DNA from: Verrucomicrobiota bacterium
Lineage (GTDB): Bacteria > Verrucomicrobiota > Verrucomicrobiia > Opitutales > Opitutaceae
DNA: 64,000 nucleotides
Direction of reading: 5' to 3'
Assembly: GCA_023416735.1 (NCBI GenBank)
Contig: JAEZGX010000037.1
Span: forward strand, 1 to 64,000
The number at the start of each line of letters is the position of its first letter. Within the stretch, counting starts at the first letter, position 1. Below are positions 27,662 through 34,572 of this stretch, piece after piece. The notes beneath the pieces were generated by a model, which searched no databases, was not told the DNA's origin, and worked only from the letters and a program-made list of their open reading frames with translations. The position numbers were made by a program, and so were the translations under genes.

Positions 27662-28711
27662 CTATTCCTGCGCCTTCTGCGCCTTTTTGCGGCCATCCAA
27701 AAACTCCAGCATCCGCGATTTCTTCTGCCGCAATTGCTCCATCGTGCATTGCCGCGGCGCCTTGTCCGGACGCCACCGCAGCAAACTCGTCCCATGCCGA
27801 AATCGCCCGCTGGTCACGTGATCGAACGCCACCTCGACCACCAGTTCCGGCTTCAACGCCACCCACTCCGTCGACCGCTTCGTCGCCCACCGACTCGGCC
27901 CGCCCGGAGCCTTCCCCGTGAAACCCTCACCGCCCGCCACCGCCTCCAACTTATTCGTCAACGCCGGCCGCTCCGCCGCCTTCAACCCCGAGCAAAAGCC
28001 CACATGGTTCAACTTTCCGTCCTCGTCATACAGCCCGAGCAACAGCGACCCGACTTCCTTCTTCTTCTCCGCATAACGAAATCCGCCAATCACACAGTCC
28101 GCCGTTTTCCGCGGTTTGATCTTCACCATCCCCGTCCGCTCGCCGCTCGCATACGCCGCATCGATCCGCTTCGCGATCAACCCATCCAAACTCGTCCCCG
28201 CTTCCCCAAACCACTTCTTCGCCACTTTCGACTCCGTCGTCGCCGGCGACAACCGCAGCGCCCCGCCTTCCACAAAAAACTTCCCCGCAAACGCCTCCAA
28301 CTTCTCCCGCCGCTCCCTCAACGGCCGCTCCGCCAGCGACTCGCCTTTCTCATCCACGAGCAAATCGAACACCACCAACCACGCGGGCGTCGCCGCTGCC
28401 AGCTTCTGCACGCGGCTCGCCGCCGGATGCAGCCGCAGCAGCAAATCGTCAAACGACAGCGTCCCTCCTTGTGCGATCACCAACTCGCCATCCAACGCAA
28501 ACCGCTTCGCCTTCACCTCCGCCACCGCCGCCACGATCTCCGGAAAATACCTCCCCAACGGCTGCCCCGCCTTCGACCGCAACTCCACGTCTCCATCTTC
28601 TCGATACGCGAGACACCGAAACCCGTCCCATTTCGGCTCATACTGCCAGCCGCCTTCCGTCGGAATCTCTTCCACCGATTCCGCCTCCATCGGCGCGAGA
28701 TCTGTTTTCAC
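27662..28711 (-). CDS. ligC: ATP-dependent DNA ligase, LigC type
   Basis: 349 aa, the size of mycobacterial LigC-like ligases with only adenylation and OB domains. The nucleotidyl Lys is in motif I, YEPKWDGFRC (about residue 28). ALDGELV (motif III region), LDGLIAKRID (motif IV) and GMVKIKPRKTADCVIGGF (motif V) follow. The OB-fold lies at about 215-330. It seals nicks with ATP; LigC backs up LigD in end-joining and base repair in mycobacteria. The C-terminus (LDGRKKAQKAQE) is translated from a dispersed repeat. A split LigD lies 26 kb away; no Ku is visible. Confidence 0.9.
   Translation of the reverse strand: MKTDLAPMEAESVEEIPTEGGWQYEPKWDGFRCLAYREDGDVELRSKAGQPLGRYFPEIVAAVAEVKAKRFALDGELVIAQGGTLSFDDLLLRLHPAASRVQKLAAATPAWLVVFDLLVDEKGESLAERPLRERREKLEAFAGKFFVEGGALRLSPATTESKVAKKWFGEAGTSLDGLIAKRIDAAYASGERTGMVKIKPRKTADCVIGGFRYAEKKKEVGSLLLGLYDEDGKLNHVGFCSGLKAAERPALTNKLEAVAGGEGFTGKAPGGPSRWATKRSTEWVALKPELVVEVAFDHVTSGRFRHGTSLLRWRPDKAPRQCTMEQLRQKKSRMLEFLDGRKKAQKAQE
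27665..27705. repeat. Dispersed GGCCGCAAAAAGGCGC repeat (copy 2)
   Basis: On the minus strand it reads GATGGCCGCAAAAAGGCGC then AGAAGGCGCAGG. It encodes the last 11 residues of LigC, including its stop. Confidence 0.65.
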
Positions 28712-29127
28712 CGCCCCACCGACACGGGCCGTTGAAAAAAGTCTCCCGCCTCCCCCGATCCCGCCGCCCGCGAAATTCCCTTAACACGCCGCTGGACTTT
28801 GGCACGCACCGCGCTTCACTCCGCCACAGCTTAAGCCAGTCGAGTCAGTGTCGATCAGAGTCAGTAACGAGAGAGCGTGATTCGAGTCAGGCAATCGTGC
28901 CGAACCGCACGGACTTCGTATCCGTCTCGGGAATCGCGCCATAGTTAGTCTCGCACGATTTCGTCAGTGATAGCAGGCCGGGGCGGACGCGTGTTCGCGC
29001 TTCTGACAGCGCGCCGCCATCCGGTGTCAGGACAGTCAGGTCAGGTCGTTCCCGCAAACGCCGTGCGCTCGCCGCGCGGCTCAACGTTCAACCCAAAAAG
29101 TTAGGACCGATGCCAGGAGGACTTCCC
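28712..29127. other. 416-bp gap with clustered GTCAG motifs
   Basis: Between divergent ligC and a hypothetical gene. GTCAG occurs seven times on the plus strand: 28844, 28860, 28886, 28963, 29026, 29035 and 29040. The first three are GAGTCAG. By chance well under one would be expected in 200 bp. An AGGAGG ribosome-binding site (29115-29120) closes the region. No gene or known RNA is seen. Confidence 0.5.
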
Positions 29128-29544
29128 ATGAAACTATCCCAACTGCTCAACGCCCGCGACGGCCTCAACCGCCGCGCGCAACTCGCCAACCTCGCGTTCG
29201 CTTACGAAACGCTCGCCGCGATCGCCCAACGTATCGCGCGCGCGCGTCTCACTGGTCGCGTGACACTAAAACCCATCGATCCCGAAGAGGATCGCTACTG
29301 GGCCACGCTCACCGCGCTCGAAGGTTCGCAAGCGGCGATCGAAGAACACTTCACCAAAGAAGATCTCACCGATCTCGCCGACGCGATCGCCTACGCCACC
29401 GGCCGCTCGGGCCTCGAATTCACCTTCGAGATCTCCGCGTTCGCCGACATCTTCCTCGAACCGCTTCGCACCGCCCTCGAGCAAGCCGGCATCGAAATCG
29501 ATCGCGCCATCCCGCACTTCGACACTCCCGAACACGCCTCCTAG
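29128..29544 (+). CDS. Hypothetical protein
   Basis: 138 aa. ATG 29128 is favoured over ATG 29110 because AGGAGG sits 8 nt before it, inside the longer frame. The protein is soluble, acidic and mostly helical (LSQLLNARDGLNRRAQLANLAF, FTKEDLTDLADAI). No known domain is recognised. The composition and a strong ribosome-binding site, rare in this window, support a real gene. It is followed by a repeat-rich gap and then the RNA methyltransferase gene. The function is unknown. Confidence 0.65.
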   Translation: MKLSQLLNARDGLNRRAQLANLAFAYETLAAIAQRIARARLTGRVTLKPIDPEEDRYWATLTALEGSQAAIEEHFTKEDLTDLADAIAYATGRSGLEFTFEISAFADIFLEPLRTALEQAGIEIDRAIPHFDTPEHAS

Positions 29545-29550
29545 CGGCTT

Positions 29551-29668
29551 CATGGCTACGAGCGTGAGCGAGTGGCCGCCTGCTCGTCACGCTCGCTACC
29601 AATAGCGACGAGTGCCCGCACTCACGAGCCGTTCCTCCTTCGCGCCTCTTCGCGGCCTTCGCGGTTCG
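29551..29668. repeat. REP-like hairpins plus dispersed GCGAAGAGGCGCG repeat (copy 3)
   Basis: An imperfect palindrome (GGCTACGAGCGTGAGCGAG at 29551 onward against CTCGTCACGCTCGCTACC ending 29600) is followed by a short hairpin (CGAGTGCCCGCACTC). Then comes text that on the minus strand reads GCGAAGGCCGCGAAGAGGC, similar to copies at 26187 and 27665. All of it is between genes. Confidence 0.55.
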
Positions 29669-29723
29669 CCTCACCTCCCGCCTTCCCTTTCACCGCACAA
29701 AGGTGTTTCTTCTCGCGGCTACG

Positions 29724-30929
29724 ATGTTCGAATCCGCGATCCTCAACCACGCCGCCCGCGTCCTCGGCGAAACGGCGCCTGATTTTCCTGCCGACGCCGC
29801 CCTGCGCCGCTATCTCGGCCTCTCCCGCCGTCTCGGTCCGCGCGAAAAACGCGCCATCAGCCGCGCCGTGTTCATCTACTACCGCTGGCTGCAATGGCTT
29901 AACCCCAAGGAGTCGCTCCAAAAACAAGTCGCGCACGCCGCCGACTTCCACGACCGCTTCACGCGCGACCCGAAATCAATCAAACCCGAGACCCTCGCCG
30001 CCCGCGCCGTCCCCGACTGGCTCCGCGACGAAATGGAGCTCACCACGCCTTTCCTCCGGCAACTCCAACGCGAACCCGCCCTCTGGCTCCGCGCCCGCCC
30101 GGGAACGGCGGCAAAACTCGCCCAACAGCTCGGCGACTGCACGCCACCACCGCCCCAAGTTCCGAGTTCCGAGTTCAGCGTTCCGAGCTCCGAACCTCAA
30201 ACCCGGAACCCGGAACCCGAAACTCGAAACTTTACCAACAGCATCGCCCCCGACGCTCTCCGCTACACCGGCCACCAAGACCTTTTTCTCACGCCCGCCT
30301 TCCACGCCGGCGCCTTCGAGATTCAAGACCTCGCCTCGCAAATCGTCAGCGTCGCCGCTGCCCCCGCGCCAAAACAAACCTGGTGGGACGCCTGCGCCGG
30401 CGAAGGTGGAAAAACGCTCCACCTCGCCGACCTGATGCAAAACAAGGGCCTCATCTGGTCCACCGATCGCAACCCGCGCCGCCTCGAAACCCTCAAGCGC
30501 CGCGCCGCTCGCGCCCATATTTTCAACTTCCGCACCGCCACCTGGGACGGCGGCCCCCGCCTCCCCACCAAGACCAAATTCGACGGCATCCTCGTCGACG
30601 CCCCGTGCAGCGGCGTCGGCACCTGGCAGCGCAACCCGCACGCGCGTTGGTCCACCACCCTCGAAGACGTTCACGAACTCGCCGCCGTCCAGCGCGCACT
30701 CCTCGAACACGCCGCCACTTCCCTCAAGCCCGGCGGCAAACTCATCTACTCCGTCTGCACGCTCACCCGCAGCGAAACCACCGCCGTCGCCGACGCCTTC
30801 ACCGCCGCCCACGATGATCTCGAACCCCTCCCACTCTCTCATCTCTCAACCTCCAACTCTCAACTCACGCTCCTCCCCCATGAGCTTAACGCCAACGGCA
30901 TGTTCATCGCCGCCTGGCGCAAACGCTGA
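29724..30929 (+). CDS. RsmB/NOP2-family RNA cytosine-C5 methyltransferase
   Basis: 401 aa from ATG 29724 (GTG 29703 also possible). It has a class I SAM fold: motif I DACAGEGGKTLHLADL, DRNPRRLETLKRRAAR, motif IV VDAPCSGVGTWQRNPHARW with one catalytic Cys, and motif VI YSVCTLTRSE with the second Cys, as needed for 5-methylcytosine formation in rRNA or tRNA. The N-terminal RsmB-like helical region is at 1-135. A low-complexity linker (PPPPQVPSSEFSV to PETRNFTNS, about 141-172) is translated from a repeated DNA element. It is not a conserved domain and probably loops out. Confidence 0.87.
   Translation: MFESAILNHAARVLGETAPDFPADAALRRYLGLSRRLGPREKRAISRAVFIYYRWLQWLNPKESLQKQVAHAADFHDRFTRDPKSIKPETLAARAVPDWLRDEMELTTPFLRQLQREPALWLRARPGTAAKLAQQLGDCTPPPPQVPSSEFSVPSSEPQTRNPEPETRNFTNSIAPDALRYTGHQDLFLTPAFHAGAFEIQDLASQIVSVAAAPAPKQTWWDACAGEGGKTLHLADLMQNKGLIWSTDRNPRRLETLKRRAARAHIFNFRTATWDGGPRLPTKTKFDGILVDAPCSGVGTWQRNPHARWSTTLEDVHELAAVQRALLEHAATSLKPGGKLIYSVCTLTRSETTAVADAFTAAHDDLEPLPLSHLSTSNSQLTLLPHELNANGMFIAAWRKR
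30159..30232. repeat. GTTCCGAG/GGAACCC repeat inside the methyltransferase gene
   Basis: Tandem GTTCCGAG units followed by CGGAACC units that can fold back on each other. The text is like the Opitutaceae-type spacer repeats at 30983 and 40319, but here it is in frame within a gene, encoding a Pro/Ser/Thr-rich linker. Confidence 0.65.
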
Positions 30930-30982
30930 TCCGCAATCCCCCGCTCGCGCCCCGAATCGCCATTCCTCGCTCCGCCGTCCGA

Positions 30983-31050
30983 GTTCTTAACCCAAAACCC
31001 AAAACTCAAAACCCAGAACTCAACGGCCAGCGAAACCCCAAACTCCAAAC
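30983..31050. repeat. CCCAAAA tract repeat (copy 1)
   Basis: The stretch 30983-31014 matches 40319-40350 at 31 of 32 positions (core pattern A2 C3 A4 C3 A4 CTC A4 C3). Related CCCAGAAC and CCCCAAACTCC units continue to 31050. It fills most of the 134-bp gap between two methyltransferase genes. Confidence 0.75.
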
Positions 31051-31063
31051 TTCGACGCCGCCC

Positions 31064-31942
31064 TTGCCTCCCGCCCGCCAGAAAAAAATCTCCGCCAGCA
31101 CCGTCCGCGCCGACTTCAACGATCTCACCGCCGTCCTGCATTACACGCGCGCCGCCCACGATCTCGGACTCTGGGAATCCGAACGCATCCTCATCGAACG
31201 CACCTTCACCGACCGCTCCGCCCCGCTCCTCGAAGCCGGCTGCGGCGCCGGCCGCGTCACCCTCGGCCTCTGGTCCCTCGGCTACCGCAATCTCACCGCC
31301 TTCGACTTCGCCGAAGAACTCCTCGTCCAAGCCCGCGCCCTCGCCGCCGAACGCTCCGCCGACCAGCCCCCGCACCCCATCCGCTTCCTCCAAGCCGACG
31401 CAACTCACCCCCTTAGTCATACATTATATTACAACGACCAGTCGCCCGCCGATCTCACTTGTAATACAATAAATAACAAACCTCGCGACGTCCCCGCTCC
31501 CAAAAATTCCTCGCCCGTCCCCCACTTCGCCGGCGCCTTGTTCATGTTCAACGGCCTGATGCAAATCCCCGGCCGCGAAAACCGCCGCGCCGCTCTCCGC
31601 CAACTCCGCGCCGTCTGCGCTCCCGGCGCGCCGTTCCTTTTCACCACTCACGATCGCAACTCCTCGTCCACCGAGCGCGCACTTTGGCGCCTCGAACGCG
31701 TCCGCTGGGAACGCGGCGACCAGGACCCGCACCTGGTCGAATTCGGCGACCGCTACTTCGAAGAGGCCGGCACCGGCCGCACGTTCATGCACCTGCCCGA
31801 CCGCCGCGAAATCCTCGACGACCTCGCCGTTACCGGTTGGACGCACGAGTTCGACTGCATGCGCTCCAAACTTTCCCGCGAATCCAAACCCGTCCGCGAC
31901 TTCTCCGACGAATGTCGCTTCTGGATCGCCCGCGCCTCGTAA
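31064..31942 (+). CDS. Class I SAM-dependent methyltransferase with AT-rich in-frame insertion
   Basis: 292 aa. TTG 31064 is the only usable start before the domain. Residues ~10-100 hold the SAM motif I, LLEAGCGAGRVTLGLWSLGY, and AFDFAEELLVQA (motif II region). FAGALFMFNGLMQIPGREN is the motif IV equivalent, and the C-terminal part (FLFTTHDRNSSS) fits small-molecule methyltransferases. Between the last two units, about residues 113-150 (LSHTLYYNDQ to PKNSSPVP) are foreign in style. Their DNA is AT-rich and carries a perfect 8-bp inverted repeat. Normally this loop is only a few residues. The frame stays open, so a full protein is expected. The substrate is unknown. Confidence 0.78.
   Translation: MPPARQKKISASTVRADFNDLTAVLHYTRAAHDLGLWESERILIERTFTDRSAPLLEAGCGAGRVTLGLWSLGYRNLTAFDFAEELLVQARALAAERSADQPPHPIRFLQADATHPLSHTLYYNDQSPADLTCNTINNKPRDVPAPKNSSPVPHFAGALFMFNGLMQIPGRENRRAALRQLRAVCAPGAPFLFTTHDRNSSSTERALWRLERVRWERGDQDPHLVEFGDRYFEEAGTGRTFMHLPDRREILDDLAVTGWTHEFDCMRSKLSRESKPVRDFSDECRFWIARAS
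31411..31480. repeat. AT-rich palindromic segment inside a methyltransferase gene
   Basis: 26 of 70 bases are G or C (about 37%) in a gene that is otherwise clearly GC-rich. It holds TATTACAA (31427-31434) and its exact reverse complement TTGTAATA (31459-31466), 24 bp apart. This suggests a small inserted element. Confidence 0.55.
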
Positions 31943-31986
31943 CACCTCGAAGAGGACGCCCCCGCCCTCTTTCGCTTTCTCACCCC

Positions 31987-32487
31987 ATGAAGCCCCTTCC
32001 ACTCCTCACCATCCTCTTTTTCTTCTCCGGGTTCATCCTCTCCCTCCACGCCGCCCCTGAATACCCCAAAATCGGCCCCGATATCTACGACACGAGCGCC
32101 TCCGGCGCCGAACTCATTGAGGCCGCCATCGAAAAAGCCCAGGCCGAGAAGAAACACATCCTCCTCGGTCTCGGGACCAACTGGTGCCCGTGGTGCCGCA
32201 AGCTCCATCACACGTTCCAAACGGCCCCCGAAGTTCGCGAACGCCTCGCTCGTAATTTCGTCCTCGTTTACATCGACATGAACATGCGCCGCACCCCCGC
32301 GCGCAACACCGACATCGACGAGCGCTACGGCCGACCACTCAAACAGGGCATCCCCGTCCTCATCGTCCTCGACTCCAACGGCAACCATCTCGTCACCCAG
32401 GAGACCGGCGTTCTCGAGGAAGGCGCTGTCCACGACCCCAAAAAAGTCGCCGCCTTTCTCGATCTGTGGTCGCCCCAACGCCGCTAA
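31987..32487 (+). CDS. Exported thioredoxin-family protein
   Basis: 166 aa with a signal peptide (MKPLPLLTILFFFSGFILSL, cleavage near HAA-PE, about 23). The active site C67-P-W-C70 sits in GLGTNWCPWCRKLHH, with the later cis-Pro region GIPVLIVLDSNGN. It resembles thioredoxin_7/DUF255-like periplasmic reductases and should act on disulfides outside the cytosol. The Cys pair is intact. It precedes the hemX-hemA pair by 166 bp. A role in cytochrome maturation is possible from the CcsA-like neighbour, but not shown. Confidence 0.85.
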   Translation: MKPLPLLTILFFFSGFILSLHAAPEYPKIGPDIYDTSASGAELIEAAIEKAQAEKKHILLGLGTNWCPWCRKLHHTFQTAPEVRERLARNFVLVYIDMNMRRTPARNTDIDERYGRPLKQGIPVLIVLDSNGNHLVTQETGVLEEGAVHDPKKVAAFLDLWSPQRR

Positions 32488-32653
32488 CCGCCCGCGTTCT
32501 CCTCAAGGCGAAATCGCCCGCCCCGTCGTTCACCGCCCGCTCGCCCCGCGCCCGGCGCACTCTCACCCGATCCGCGCATTTCCTCCCAACAAACGCTTAC
32601 CCCGCGGACTTGCCCCGCCCCGCCTTGCACCTACGCTCGTTCCCTTTTCACCC

Positions 32654-33505
32654 ATGTTCGCCGGACTCCATGACCGCACTTGGATTTGGATCGCCGCTGC
32701 CTGCTACCTGGCCGGCCTGATCCTCGGCACGGTTTCGCTCCTGCGCGGCACACGACAGTCCAACGCCGCCATCAATCTCATCATCGCGTTCGGCTACGTC
32801 TGCCACCTCCTCGGTCTCTACGCCCGCGGAAAAGCCGTCGGCGGTTGCCCGTTGGGCAACATGTTCGAGATCTTCCAGTTCACCGCCTGGTCCGCCACCA
32901 CGCTCTACCTCGTTCTCGGGGTGACCTTTCGCCTCAGTCTCCTCGGCTTCTTCACCTCCTGTCTCGCCGCGGTCCTGACCGTCACCTCGCTCGCCATTCC
33001 CGCCTGGGATGCCACGCGCCGCACGCAAATCTTCGGCGGCAACCCTTGGATCGAACTCCACGCCTCGCTCGCGCTTTTCAGTTACGGCGTCTTCGCCCTG
33101 CTCGCCCTCACCGCGCTCATGCTCGTGCTTCGCCACCACTCGCTAAAATCCAAACACCTCGGCGGCTGGTTCTCCTTTCTTCCGTCCATCATCGACCTCG
33201 ACCACATCAGCCTGCGCCTCCTCGTTACCGGCGTCGTGCTCATGACTGCCTCTCTCATCGGCGGCGCCGTTTACTGGCTCCGTGATTTCGACACCGTCAA
33301 CCTCACCAAGCTCCTCTTCACCGTCGCCCTCTGGCTCGCCTACTCCGTCGCCCTCGCGCTTCGCCTCGGCGGACAGCTCCTCGCGAAACGTTTCGCCTGG
33401 ACCTGCCTCGCCCTCTTTGGCGCCGCCCTCATGTCGCTCGGTCCCGTCGACGCCAGCCGTCATCCGCCCGCGCTGCCCGCGCCCGATCACGTCGTGCCGC
33501 GATGA
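32654..33505 (+). CDS. hemX: HemX/CcsA-family membrane protein
   Basis: 283 aa with about eight membrane helices, of the CcsA/HemX cytochrome c assembly family. Family features: GGCPLGNMFEIFQFTAWS, NPWIELHASLALFSYGVFALLAL (conserved His), and ISLRLLVTGVVLMTASLIGGAVYW. The ATG of hemA overlaps its stop (ATGA at 33502-33505). The pairing with hemA is the standard hemX-hemA arrangement, in which HemX affects glutamyl-tRNA reductase levels. It could alternatively be a heme-handling CcsA-like protein. Confidence 0.83.
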   Translation: MFAGLHDRTWIWIAAACYLAGLILGTVSLLRGTRQSNAAINLIIAFGYVCHLLGLYARGKAVGGCPLGNMFEIFQFTAWSATTLYLVLGVTFRLSLLGFFTSCLAAVLTVTSLAIPAWDATRRTQIFGGNPWIELHASLALFSYGVFALLALTALMLVLRHHSLKSKHLGGWFSFLPSIIDLDHISLRLLVTGVVLMTASLIGGAVYWLRDFDTVNLTKLLFTVALWLAYSVALALRLGGQLLAKRFAWTCLALFGAALMSLGPVDASRHPPALPAPDHVVPR

Positions 33506-34572
33506 GTCAGGAAGCGTTCTTCGTTCTCGGCGCCACGCATCACACCACCCCGCTCGCCGTCCGCGAGCGGTTGTCGCTCGATGCCGACGCGGCCACACGT
33601 TTCTCCCGCCAGCTCGCGCAACTCGGCACCGTGCGCGAGTTCACGCTGCTCAACACCTGCAACCGCATCGAGTTTTACGGCGTCGCCAGCGACCCCGCCG
33701 CCGTCGCCCAGGTTCAAGCCGCCTTCTGCGCCCAGCAAAAGGTCGACCCCGCCGAGTTCGAACGTTTCCGCCTCCACCTCCGCGGCCCCGCCGCACTCCA
33801 TCACCTCCTCGAAGTCGCCGCCGGCGTCGACTCCCAGATGGTCGGCGAAACCGAAATCTTCGGTCAGGTAAAAGATGCCTACGCCGTCGCCCAATCCCGC
33901 GGCCACACCGGCCCGGTCCTTAATCGTATCTTCCAAAAAGCCTTCCAGGCCGCGAAACACGTTCGCTCGCACACCGCCATCACCGAGGGCCATGTGAGCG
34001 TCGCCAACGTCGCCGTCGACCTCGCCCAAACCATCTTCGGCGAACTCGCGTCCACGCGCATCCTTCTGCTCGGCGCCGGTGACATCGGCGAGAAAACCGC
34101 CAAGGCCTTCCGCAGCCGCGAAGCCGGCAGTCTCACCGTCGCCAGCCGTCGTCTCGAGCGAGCAATGGAGCTCGCCACCGCCCTCGGCGCCAGCGCCATG
34201 CCATTCGAGCAGCGCGAAGCCCGCCTGAGCGAATTCGACGTCGTCGTCTGCTCCACCTCCGCTCCCGCCGCCGTCGTCTCCCACGATGCCGTCAAGACCG
34301 CGATGAACAAACGGCCCGCGCGTCCGTTGTTCTTCATCGACCTCGCCCTGCCGCGCGACGTCGACGCCGCCGTCGCCCATCTTCAAAACGTCTTCCTCTA
34401 CAACCTCGACGACCTCGCAAAAATCGCCGAGGAAAACCGCGCCGCTCGCGCCGCCGAGCTCGCGAAGTGCCGCACCCTCCTCGCCCAGCGCGCCGAAGCC
34501 CTCTGGAAGCAAATCGAACCCCGCCTGCCCGCCCCCGCCAAGGGAGGCGCGCTGCCCTCGCCGCATCTCTAA
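33502..34572 (+). CDS. hemA: Glutamyl-tRNA reductase
   Basis: Reduces Glu-tRNA to glutamate-1-semialdehyde with NADPH, the first step of tetrapyrrole synthesis by the C5 pathway. Catalytic Cys53 is in LLNTCNRIEFYG; ATHHTTPLAVRE starts the protein. VDSQMVGETEIFGQVK and the NADPH-binding LLLGAGDIGEKTAKAF are intact, as is FFIDLALPRDVD. At 356 aa it is shorter than usual (about 410-420): most of the C-terminal dimerisation domain after NLDDLAKIAEENR is missing. It is translationally coupled to hemX, and its stop overlaps the stop of the converging kinase gene by 3 bp. Confidence 0.92.
   Translation: MSQEAFFVLGATHHTTPLAVRERLSLDADAATRFSRQLAQLGTVREFTLLNTCNRIEFYGVASDPAAVAQVQAAFCAQQKVDPAEFERFRLHLRGPAALHHLLEVAAGVDSQMVGETEIFGQVKDAYAVAQSRGHTGPVLNRIFQKAFQAAKHVRSHTAITEGHVSVANVAVDLAQTIFGELASTRILLLGAGDIGEKTAKAFRSREAGSLTVASRRLERAMELATALGASAMPFEQREARLSEFDVVVCSTSAPAAVVSHDAVKTAMNKRPARPLFFIDLALPRDVDAAVAHLQNVFLYNLDDLAKIAEENRAARAAELAKCRTLLAQRAEALWKQIEPRLPAPAKGGALPSPHL

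Noticed and set aside
28842..29044. Possible CRISPR-like array from repeated GTCAG
   Set aside because: The unit is only 5-7 bp and spacing is irregular (5-77 bp); no repeat-spacer structure.
31064..31942. Methyltransferase as a pseudogene broken by the AT-rich insert
   Set aside because: The frame stays open through the insert and SAM motifs are intact on both sides.
31987..32487. A start of the thioredoxin-like gene further upstream at 31684
   Set aside because: The upstream frame runs through the methyltransferase gene and is Arg/Pro-rich; ATG 31987 starts directly with a signal peptide.
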